DNA from: Panopea generosa
Lineage: Eukaryota > Mollusca > Bivalvia > Adapedonta > Hiatellidae
Reading direction: 5' to 3'
Assembly (NCBI GenBank): GCA_029582155.1
Contig: CM055897.1
Span: forward strand, 18,307,535-18,371,534
Length of the DNA stretch: 64,000 bases
How positions within the stretch are numbered: the first letter of the stretch is position 1; every line of letters starts with the position of its first letter. The notes under the pieces are model-generated. The model worked only from the letters and a program-made list of their open reading frames with translations. It had not been told where the DNA came from and searched no databases. Positions 1 to 11,195 of this stretch are shown piece after piece. The position numbers and the translations under genes are program-made.

Positions 1-3000
1 ACTACCGCTATGTACATAACATCACCTAATCTCACATCACTACCCCCACATACATCACTGTTACTTAATCTCACCTAACTACCCCTACATGCATGACCAC
101 CACAAAATCTCACCTCACTACCCCTACATACATCACAATCACTTAAGCTCACCTCAATACCCTTACATACATCACTATCACCAAATCTCACCTTAATACC
201 CCTACATACATTACATCACCTAATCTCACCTCACTACCTCTACATACATCACTCTTATCTAATCTCACCTCACTACCCCTACATACATTACATAACCTAA
301 TCACACCTCATCACCCCTACATAGATTTCATCACCACATCTTTCCTCACTACCCCTACATACATCACTCTTACCTAATCTCACATCACTACCCCTACCCA
401 TATTACCATCACAAAATCTCACCTAACTACCCCTATATATATCGCTATCACCTAATCACATCTCAATACCTTTGCATACATTACTATCAACTTATCTCAC
501 CTCACTACCCCTACATACATCACTATTACCTAATCTCACCTCACTACCCCTACATACATTACATCACCTCTCATGACCCTACATAGATTTCATCACCTAA
601 TCTTTCCTCACTACCCCTATATACATCACTCTTACCTAATCTCACATCACTACCCCTACATATATTACCATCACAAAATGTCACCTTACTACCCCTATAT
701 ATATATCACTATAACCTAATCTCGACTCACTACTCTTACATACATCACTATCACCTAATCACATCTCAATACTTTTACATACATCACTATCAATTTATCT
801 CACCTCACTACCCTTACATACATCACTATTACCTAATTTCACTTCACTACCCCTACATACATTACATCACCTCTCACCACCCCTACATAGATTTCATCAC
901 CTAATCTTTCCTCACTACCCCTACATACATCACTATCACCTTTTCTCACATTAATACCCCTATATACATCACTATCATCTTATCTCACCTTAATACCCCT
1001 ATATACATCAACATCACATAATCTCACCTCACTACCCTTACATACATCACCATCACCTAAACTCACTTCATGACCCCTACATGCATCACCATCACGTAAT
1101 CTCACCTCACTACCCTTTCATACATCACCATCACCATATCTCACCTCAATACCCTTACATACATCATCATCACCTAAACTCACCTCATGACCCCTACATA
1201 CATCCCCATCACCTATAATCTCATATCACTACCTTTACATACATCACCATCACCTAATCTCACTTCAATACCCCTACATACATCACCATCACCTAATCCA
1301 ACCTCACTATCCTTACATACATCACTATCACCTAATCTCACCTCACTACCCCTACATACATCACCATCACCTAATCCCACCTCACTACCCTTACATACAT
1401 TAATTTCACCGTATCTCAACTCATGACCCCTACATACATCAACATCACATAATCTCACCTCAATATCCTGACATACATCACAAGCACCTAATCTCACTTC
1501 ATGACCCCTTTATACATCAACATCACATAATTTCACCTCACTACCCTTACATACATCAACATCACCTAATCTCGACTCACTACCCCTACATACATCACTA
1601 TCACCTTATCTCATCTCAATATCCTTACATACATCACCATCACCTAATCTCACCTCTTTACCCCTATATACATTAACAACACATTATCTCACCTCACTAT
1701 CCTTACATACATCATCATCATCTAATCTCGACTGACTACCACTACATACATCACCATCACCTAATCTCCCCTCACTACACTAACATACATCAACATCACC
1801 TAATCTCACCTCATTACCCCTATATACATTAACACCACATTATCTCACCTCACTATCCCTACATACATCACCATCACCTAATCTCGACTCACTACCACTA
1901 CATACATCACCATCACCATCACCTAATCTCCCCTCACTACACTAACATACATCAACATCACCTAATCGCACCTCGCTATCCCAGCCTGCATCAACACATC
2001 CCCCCTCAATATCCCTACATTCATCACCATCCCCAAATCTCACCTCAGTACCCCTACATACATCATCATCACATAATCTCACCTTATTACCCTTACATAC
2101 ATCACCATCACAAAATGTCACCTCAATACCCTTACACACATCAACATCGAATTCCCCTAATCTCATCTCGCTATCCCTGCTTGCATCACCAAATCCCATT
2201 ATACTACCCCATATCTACCTTTTCATCAACAAATCTCACCTCAATATCCCTACATTCATCACAATCACCAAATCTCACCTTAATACCCCTACATACATCA
2301 ACATCACATACTCTCACCTTATTACCCCTACATACAACTCCATCACCTAATCTCACCTCATTTCCTCAACATACATCAACATCACATTATCTCACCTAAC
2401 TACCCATACATACATCACCATCACCTAATCACACCTCAATACCCTTATATACATCACTATTCACATAATCTCACCTCACTACCTTTACATACATGACCAT
2501 CACCTTATCTCATATCAATATATTAACATACATAACCATCACCTAATCTCACCTCACTACCCCTACATACATCACCATCACCTAATCACACCTCAATATC
2601 CTTACTTACATCACCATCACCCAATCACACCTCACTACCCCTACATACATCACCATCACCTAATCTCACCTCACTATCCCTACATACATCAACATTAAAT
2701 AATCTCACCTCACTACCCCTACATACATCACCATCATTTAATCTCACCTCACTACCCCTACATACATCACCATCACCTAATCACACCTCACTACCCCTAC
2801 ATACATCAACATCAAATAATCTCAACTCACTATCCCTACATACATCCACATTAAACAATCTCACCTCACTACCCCTACATACATCACCATCATTTAATCT
2901 CACCTCACTACCCCTACATACATCAACATTAAATAATCTCACCTCACTACACCTACATAAATCACCATCACCTAATCACACCTCACTACCCCTACATACA

Positions 3001-3955
3001 TCAACATCAAATAATCTCACCTCACTACCCCTACATACATCACCATCACCTAATCTCACCTCACTATCCCTACATACATCAACATCAAATAATCTCACCT
3101 CACTACCCCTACATACATCACCATCACCTAATCACACCTCACTACCCCTACATACATCAACATCAAATAATCTCACCTCATTACCCCTACATACATCACC
3201 ATCACCTAATCACACCTCATTATCCCTACATACATCAACATTAAATAATCTCACCTCACTATCCCTACATACATCACCATCACCTAATCACACCTCACTA
3301 CCCCTACATACATCACCATCACCTAGTCTCACCTCACTACCCCTACATACATCAACATCATCTAATCTCACCTCACTATCCCTACATACATCAACATTTA
3401 ATAATCTCACCTCACTACCCCTACATACATCACCATAATTTAATCTAACCTCACTACCCCTACATACATCACCATCACCTAATCACACATCACTACCCCT
3501 ACATACATCAACATCAAATAATCTCACCTCACTATCCCTACATACATCAACATTAAATAATCTCACCTCACTACCCCTACATACATCACCATCATTTAAT
3601 CTCACCTCACTACCCCTACATACATCACCATCACCTAATCACACCTCACTACCCCTACATACATCAACATCAAATAATCTCACCTCACTATCCCTACATA
3701 CATCAACATTAAATAATCTCACCTCACTATCCCTACATACATCACCATCAATTAATCTCACCTCACTACCCCTACATACATCACCATCACCTAATCACAC
3801 CTCTCTACCCCTACATACATCAACATCAAATAATCTCACCTCACTATCCCTACATACATCAACATTAGATAATCTCACCTCACTATCCCTACATACATCA
3901 CCATCATTTAATCTCACCTCACTATCTCTACATACATCACCGTCACCTAATCTGT
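1..3955. repeat. 39-bp satellite array, about 100 copies
   Basis: Head-to-tail copies of a C/A-rich unit containing CTCACCTCACTACCCCTACA and TACATCACCATCACCTAATC. The spacing of TACATACATC is 39 bp (for example 3031 and 3070). Copies in the first 2.5 kb are diverged. Beyond about 2700 they are very similar and arranged in a higher-order pattern. The array starts before the window. Because 39 is a multiple of 3, it produces spurious open frames on both strands. Confidence 0.97.
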
Positions 3956-3989
3956 AATTACACACAACCTAGATCGCTCTTATCTTTCA

Positions 3990-5260
3990 GATACTAGGCC
4001 ACATACCAATCAACAATAAGTTGAAATTATGGTTAGACAAATATGATAGCTGAATCGGTGCTTCATTTTTGCTTGAAGATTTTAGATCAGGATTTAGTCT
4101 CCAGTATTCGCGTTCACATATTCCAATATTTTCAAAAAATCTTAAATCAGTTGCAATACACCCAGAAATTTTAAAACTTAAACTTGAAAAAGAAGTTGAA
4201 TTAGGCCCATTTCATAGGAAGCCCATTACAAAAAATAACAGTGATGAGTGTCAGTGTTTAATGGACACTTTTGAATATGTATGCAATGCCATTGGTATTT
4301 CAATTAATGAGGAAACATCAGAAGGCCCAACTACAAAAATGTAATGTCTAGGTCTAGAAGTTGATACTATGGAAAGTACAGTTAGAATCCAAAAGAATAA
4401 AATAGAAAAAGCGAAAACATTAATAACAAATGCTTTACAACTAAAGAAAATTGAGTGGAGAGAATTACAGCCAACAGTTTGTTTATTGAATTTCTTTTCC
4501 AAAGCCATTCCTTCTGAAGAGCTTTTAATTGTCGTTTTTATGAAGCTATGTCACATGCAAAAGAAAACAACTCGTCATTGAGTTAGACTATCAGAGGGTA
4601 TAAAAGAAGAAATAAAAAAAGCTTGACTTCATTTATTAGAGGCATTCAATGGTGTCAGTATATAGGTATCAAATGATGATATAGAGTTATTTACGGATGC
4701 TGCAGGCTCTCCTCAGCTGGGATGTTTCAGTTTGGCATACGCATTAGTTTTTTCTGCTCTATTAAGAGTAAGTGAAAATCTATTTTCACATAATTTTACA
4801 ACTCAAATACTGGTTACTCACTGCACTGCACTGGAAACGATATTGGTCAACATACACTAACACATATTGCTTATTATTTAAAGTCAGTTACAAATCAACT
4901 TCTTTCAAACCTTCCAGAAGCACTGCTTGTATGGTCTGGAATTCTGCCACGTCTTAAATACAGGAATGGAATGAAAAATAAACAACTTGAAAAAGTCCGC
5001 ATTAGGTTCAATAGTTGTATTGGAAAACATTTTTTAAAAACACACGGTTGAGCGTACATTCAATGTCCCGAAATAACGGAAACTTCTCCAGATTTGTTTT
5101 GTGACCCTGTACATTTGTTAGGAATAGATTACAATATAATGTAAAAATGTCCTTCAGGGTTGACTTTATAAATTCTTACAGACTGATGAGGCATATTTAC
5201 CTGACGTTGCAGAAATTGGTCCATAGCTGGGTTAGGTAATTGCTGCTCCGCCACTTTAGA
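3990..5260 (+). mobile_element. Broken DIRS-like (tyrosine-recombinase) retroelement fossil
   Basis: Translated pieces resemble the reverse transcriptase and RNase H region of DIRS-like retroelements of invertebrates: an N-terminal piece at about 4069-4240, a part around 4340-4540 with a CLGLEVDT-like motif, and an RNase H-like FTDAAGSP motif near 4690. The copy is clearly broken, with many disruptions, no intact frame and no recognisable terminal repeats, so it is old. Its ends are approximate. The left end lies directly beside the 39-bp satellite. Confidence 0.65.
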
Positions 5261-5414
5261 ACCCACAATTTTCTTTTATGGCGGGACACTCATACATGTG
5301 TTCCTGGACACAAGTCTTCGTGTCTTGGCATTGACAGCAAGTATCACGAAAAACAGTCTTGATGAAAAGCTGATAGACCATAGGTTAAATTTAACATGTA
5401 ACTTATACTTCCGC

Positions 5415-5800
5415 TATCCGGAGTATAAATTTGAAAATGAATATTTTATAACTGACATGCAGTCTGTAACAGAAATATTATTTAAGATTGTCCGGAATAT
5501 GTATTGAATTATTTCTGATTGTCCGGAATATGTATTATTTTATTTTCGATAGTCCGGAATATCTATATTAATTTAACCAGCTATAGCCCCGTAGCTAAAC
5601 AGGTCGGCGGTCAAAATATATGATTTATTCCCGATCTGTCGGAATATCTTTACAATAGTCATTTCCAATTGTCCGGAATGAACTTTATAGTATTTCCGAT
5701 TGTCCGGAATATCTATAAATAGTCATTTCCGATTGTCCGGAATGTACTCGGATTATATTATATTATTAAAGTATGTCAATGTCCGTCCGGAATATAGATT
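5415..5800. repeat. Degenerate 31-33 bp repeat with TCCGGA palindrome
   Basis: TCCGGAAT recurs at 5491, 5522, 5553, 5672, 5703 and 5736, with weaker copies near 5417, 5638 and 5786. The usual surrounding sequence is ATTTCCGATTGTCCGGAATA, and the spacing is mostly 31-33 bp. Confidence 0.75.
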
Positions 5801-5869
5801 ATGACTGCTGATATTCGAATTAGAATATTTGGTCGACTGTCAGGAATATTATCTCGTTATCTCATCTCA

Positions 5870-6695
5870 TTATTATCTATATGAATGCTCTTGAATATGT
5901 TCATAATTAGTTAATTGTAATAACCAGCTATGGCCAATTTTATGCCAAACAAATTATGAAATATATTGATAAAAGTTTATTTTTACTGTTATATTTTAAT
6001 TCTCTCTTTTCATAATAATAACACATTTAACAGAAGTAAACGTTAACAGTTGTAAGACAAGCCAAAACAAGACAAAGACAATACTAATATGTAAAATGCT
6101 GTTTGAAATTAACCACTAGTAAACATTTAGTTTAATTCATGTTTCAGATAATCTGGCTGCTGGGCCAAGTTTATATAATAAGTTTATGTCTTTGATAGGT
6201 GAGTGATATCTTTGTGTCAATAAAGCACATTGTTTCAATTACTAAAATGTTTGCCTGCGTTTTACTAAAGGGTACAGGTCTTTTTTCTATTTATAGTTGT
6301 TTTATAATCGATCTTCGATATTATATGGTAATAACCATGTGTTCCTCGAAAATTATCGGAAAAAAAACGACTTGAGTGAACGTGGACAATTTTGAATGTT
6401 AAATGTAAAGATCCTAATTTCAGATTTGCTTAGGAAAAACAAATTACAATGTATGTTATTTTTTTATAGAAGTCATAAAGATGCCTATAGAAGTGACATA
6501 TAACATGTTAAATATTAGCTTAGGAAAAACAAAAAAGATTGTATGTTTTAATCTTATAGAAGTCACCTATTGTTGCCCATAGAAGTGACTTTAGCAAAGC
6601 TAAAATTTAATTATTTTAATATTGATTTTATTTGTTTTCGATTTAATGAAAAAGTACTTTCGAAAGTTAAAAGGCTTTTACAGAATACGAACAAC

Positions 6696-6734
<39 letters not shown>

Positions 6735-8019
6735 ATCGATCAATCAATCAATTAAGTAAGTAATAAAACATGCATATGTGTGAATGGATGAATGATATTG
6801 TTTTGAGCTATATGACATACAGACATTATAACATGACACAATGCGGAAAACGCATTTGGCATAGAAATAAAACAACAATTTAATAATGATTAAAGGGGAA
6901 TAACTTCTACAGCATTGTATTCTATACAAAAGCAAGCCAATGTTTAGTTTTATAATGTATGCATCAGTTTGGCTTAAATGTGTCTTAATGATCGTGATTA
7001 ATTATATCATGTTGATTGGTTGTTGCGTAAAAGTGTACGACCGCTGAATTCACCATATGCCGCCGCAAATTAGTTAAACAATTTTACTCGTAAAGCAGCA
7101 GTACACCGGTCTTACGTACGGGTTTGAGTTTAAAATTCCTTGGATTAAAATGTATTTCATTTGTTTTATAACATCTGTTTTCATTAAGGAGTATTGTTTA
7201 ATACTGTCACTTTTACTTCCCTAGGACGCATATAATATATGGCAGTTTCGATGTGAACACTCCTGCATTTAACAACTATTTTGTTGGAATGCAGTTTCCA
7301 GCTCCGTGTCTATCTTATATTGCATGCCAGGTTATAATACGCAGCTACGAATGCAATGCAAATAGAGGAGAGGAATTCCGATTATCAACAAAAAGCAAAG
7401 ACACTCAAGCTTAATGCCATTCTTGCCGGTATTTCCCGCAGCAGAATGTAACATTGTTTTAAATTTTACATAGCGTATGGTGTCATAATGCTTGTTCAGG
7501 CTTCAATATTTATTTATGCGTGGAAAGTGTTTTCGCAAGCTGTGCTAACATTTTTCATGAAAGCCCGATTGTAACCAACGAAAATCATACAGGCTGAATT
7601 ATTTCCTACTTAGATATTGGCTACATTTTTTTAAAAATAAGACAAACATTGAAACTTTGTATAAACGTGCTAAAAGATTAATACATCATGAAATGAAATA
7701 TCATTTTTTGCCAACTTCAATGGACGTTAATTACAACAGGAGCCACAATTAAGATACGTAGACTTACTACTGTAAGCAGATAATCAATAAACTTGACCTT
7801 TTCATTAATATGTTTCGAAAATGATGTCAGTGTTGAATGTGTAAGTGAATCTGCATTTTAAGCTCACATAACTTTTTTTAACCTTATTTTTGAAATTTTA
7901 AGAATCTGTTTTTGCTTCAAAAACAAGTAAAATTAATAAGTTAAAACATACAATAACGTGAACGGAGTTGAAAGACGACATTATTTCATTACGTATTTAA
8001 TTGAATGACTATAATCAAA
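5870..8019. other. Intergenic, no gene seen
   Basis: AT-rich sequence without a convincing coding region. It holds a two-copy imperfect tandem repeat at about 6425-6600 (sharing GCTTAGGAAAAACAAA and TATAGAAGTCA) and an AAAT microsatellite at 6695-6735. Nothing else is recognised. Confidence 0.5.
6695..6750. repeat. AAAT microsatellite with CAAT tail
   Basis: About ten uninterrupted AAAT units followed by CGAT and three CAAT units. Confidence 0.95.
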
Positions 8020-8427
8020 GGGTGTAACGTATGTCAGAGCGTGAAGTGATTTGTTCACAGTAACGCAACACAGTTCTGGTCATAAATTGTTTACACAATA
8101 TTGACACGAGATACATAAAATAAATAAAAACAAATCCGGCACCATGAATCTGAGTTGAGAACTAACCAGTTGCCTATGGGTACTAGTTCATTGCATCTCT
8201 GACATGACAAAATGATATATAAATGCATCATTTACTACATTTTTTGTCATATTTTCTATTATATTTAAATGATTGTTTACTCATTGTTGTAACTAAGTGT
8301 TTATTTTCTGACAGATTTGAAGTATATTCTATCCTGTTGAATATTGCAACCATTCTCAAGAATCCGGTGCCAATCCGTCGCATTACTGTGAACAAATCAC
8401 TTCACGCTGTGACATACTATACACCCT
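8020..8427. mobile_element. Short inverted-repeat element (MITE-like), copy 1
   Basis: The left end (GGGTGTA then GTCAGAGCGTGAAGTGATTT, GTTCAC) is repeated inverted at the right end (GTGAACAAATCACTTCACGC ... ACACCC), giving terminal inverted repeats of about 38 bp. There is no transposase frame. A second copy of the whole element, sharing internal blocks such as ACAAATCCGGC and CATTGCATCTC, is at 32567-33000. Confidence 0.8.
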
Positions 8428-8720
8428 GTAATAAAAGTGAAAGTTTTATAAAACACAATATACATGTGAAAGCTTTATAAAACACAATATACATGACTCT
8501 ATAGTCCATAAGGAATGTGAACAAATCACTTCACGCTGTGACATACTATACATCCCGTGATAAAAGTGAAAGCTTTATAAAACACAATATACATGACTCT
8601 ACAGTCCATAAGGAATGTGAACAAAACACTTCACGTTGTGACATACTATACACCCCGTGATAATAGTGAAAGCTTTATAAAACACAATATACATGACTCT
8701 ATAGTCCATAAGGAATGTGA
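8388..8720. repeat. Tandem amplification of the element's right end, 100-bp unit
   Basis: The right terminal repeat plus about 60 bp of flank (with AAAGCTTTATAAAACACAAT and GACTCTATAGTCCATAAGGA) is repeated from 8388, 8517 and 8617, ending near 8720. The last two periods are exactly 100 bp; the first is 129 bp because it contains a partial internal duplication. Confidence 0.9.
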
Positions 8721-10880
8721 ACATAATCAACGAAGACTATTCATTGATGTAGCCGTATCACGTAATATTTAATATATGTTGTCTGTGTTAATGAATGTAA
8801 CAATTACAAATCAGTTAAACTGAAATGTAAGTTGATACCATGACTAATATTTTCCATACAATTTGCCTTATAAATATGTCTGGGCGATCCAAAACTTCCC
8901 ACGTTTGCCTTCCCTCAATACAAGATCCTCGCTCACTCCTTATTTTCCACCTTTAATGCTACGTAATGGACATGTATTTTATTATCTAATTTCAAAACAT
9001 AATAGTATATAATGAAATTACTGAAAGGAATATAATCATTAAATGAAAACTTGTTTGTCATTAAGTGGTTGTAAATAATCAGAAACAGTGTTTAGCTACC
9101 AGGAAAAATAATTATAATGGGCTTGACAGACTGTGCTATTGTTGTGGTTTCTAATAATTCGTTCCCATTCGATTGCATTAGATCGAGACAGTATGTCTTT
9201 GAAGACTTCTGTAGGTGTATTATTACAAAAAGGGTATCAGTGTCACTGTGTTGTAAAAGTAATTCCGGTTTGTATTTGTCCAGTGAATTCATTTCAGTCT
9301 TATGTTTGTATTTGTTGTTGAAATTAAATACACACACTTCTACAATGATCAACTCACACTAGTAGATAGACAAAAGCACATATTATTTAGAACACCTTTA
9401 AAAGATATATATTTTCGAATGTCTCCTAACACCATTGAATCATATCATACAATCATTTATTTGTTTATGATACCACAAGTCCATTTTGCTATGATGACGT
9501 CAGAAAACCACGTAGGAAGGAAAATATATATTCTGGCCATTATCTGAAACAACCGAAGAAAAGAGTCTAATATAGAACAACTTATTGCCATGCAAAATGT
9601 CCTTATACTATAAATTTATGATAAATATATAGTTAACTAGTTTGTATAAGAAATATTTGGTCGTAAAATTTAATATCAGTATGGACTAAGGCTTTCCTGA
9701 ATGCTCTGAAATGGTCAATATGTAAATCTCACACGTAATTTAAACAGCGGAATGTTTCTGTTTCTATCGTTAATACCAATCTTTCTTCAACACGTCGAGC
9801 CTGTAAATAGAATAGATTTCTGTATACCGCCAAAAGTGAAACGCTTTCAAAAAAGCAGTCAACAAATATAAGTATACCATCGTCCACTGCAGTGACTTTA
9901 TTTATCTACTTCTACTTATTTATTTGAAAAATTCAATTGTGATGACCGTACCCGCATCATGATCATCGTGATATAGTTTGTACATGTATATACTCCGTGG
10001 ACTCAATGTTCATCTAAAAAATTTTTTACAAACAACTGGATAGGTAACTCGCCACTTTTGTATTTCCAATATCGTATTCAAAATATTAAGTAGCGTTATT
10101 AATATTTTACGATACTGACTGTCAAATTTAATAATACATACGTGTACATTGTTATCCTAAATGTTCTTTCCTATCCAAATCTAATTTCAGCGAAATTGCT
10201 TTGATACTGAAAAAACATAAAATTTCAAGTAATGGATTAGATACATAAATTGCCTGGATGTCTGGTGGCGGTCTGGCTGTTCCGTTTAGTATACATATTA
10301 TAAACGTTCCTTTCAGATGAGTTTCATTTTCATGCAATTAAGTAAGATTGTCAACATTATTGCAGTCTACTGCCTGTAACTTTAATGTGTATTATCAAAC
10401 CAAGAACGTTGATTATGTGGAGATCAAAATAAAAAAAATATCTTATTGAATATAGTTATGCACATGTTCTTATAAATAGGAAAACAGCGACAGATTTATA
10501 TCTAGTTTTAAATTAGTAAATCAAATAATCAATTCAATAAGACAAATAACTTACTGTACATTTGTCATTAAACCGTCTATCTGTACCGTCAACCAAATAT
10601 TTAGAATTGGGAGCATCACTTGAAAGTGCGTGTAAAAACAGCATTGAAAATAGGACTTGCATCGCCCGTTGCTGTTTGACTCCCGACTGGCTTCGGAATC
10701 CAGGACAGTAAATGTGGTTTTCCGTGTGTTTGCTTTATTTCTGGTGTTGAGGTGTTCCACATTATTTCATATTGCCTCTTCGTGTTTCTTTACCTGATTT
10801 TAAACAATAAAACATATGATATTATAAATTGTATTTAACATTAGCGGAAAAGAACAGACACACTTTTGATAACAAAATAA
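8721..10880. other. Intergenic, one weak coding fossil only
   Basis: AT-rich DNA. Overlapping frames at 9092-9547 conflict with one another and only the minus-strand piece resembles anything (listed separately). Nothing else is recognised. Confidence 0.45.
9092..9352 (-). pseudogene. Possible broken fragment of a repeat-associated invertebrate ORF
   Basis: The minus-strand frame contains HSDTDTLFVII and, about 45 residues later, a FPG turn. That spacing recalls the DTD...LPG segment of unnamed, highly repeated invertebrate open frames. The match is from memory of a pattern, not an alignment. The fragment is short, lacks the rest of such a protein, and is at best a decayed mobile-element remnant. 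Confidence 0.25.
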
Positions 10881-11195
10881 GTTTGTTGTTGTTGCATGGT
10901 GTTTAGCGTCGCTTTCAACAATTTTTCAGTCATATCGCGACGGTGTCTACTTGAGACAGTATTGTAAGCGCTGCCACAGTGGAATATCATGCCGCAGACA
11001 CATGGTATGATAACCCACCCAGTCACATAATACTGACACCGGGCAGACGAGACCTAGAACTCTCCTCTAAATGCTGAGCGTCAAGTGAGAAAACTTCTAG
11101 TACCATTTTTAAAGTCTTTGGAAATACCCGGCTGGGGATCGAACCCACGATCTTCCGCATGCGAGGCGGACGCTCTACCACTAGACCACGCCGCG
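10881..11195 (-). mobile_element. SINE type A with tRNA-Ala(CGC)-like head
   Basis: On the minus strand it begins GCGTGGTCTAGTGGTAGAGC and includes the B box GGGTTCGATCCC. The anticodon arm is a perfect TCCGC/GCGGA stem around a CGC anticodon. The acceptor ends do not pair, so this is a SINE head rather than a tRNA gene. The body contains TTGACGCTCAGCATTTAGAG and ATGTGACTGGGTGGG, and ends AGCGACGCTAAACACC plus an ACA-rich tail. It resembles mollusc V-superfamily SINEs. A related copy is at 61303-61650. Confidence 0.8.

Noticed and set aside
1187-2399. Open frames on both strands in the 39-bp array
   Set aside because: They are direct translations of a satellite whose period is a multiple of three; no start context, splice sites or non-repetitive part.
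9117-9547. Plus-strand frames overlapping the minus-strand fossil
   Set aside because: Mutually overlapping frames with no recognisable motif; the minus strand explains the openness better.
11126-11195. Real tRNA-Ala(CGC) gene on the minus strand
   Set aside because: The anticodon arm and boxes are good, but the acceptor ends do not pair and the sequence continues into a SINE body shared with 61303-61650.
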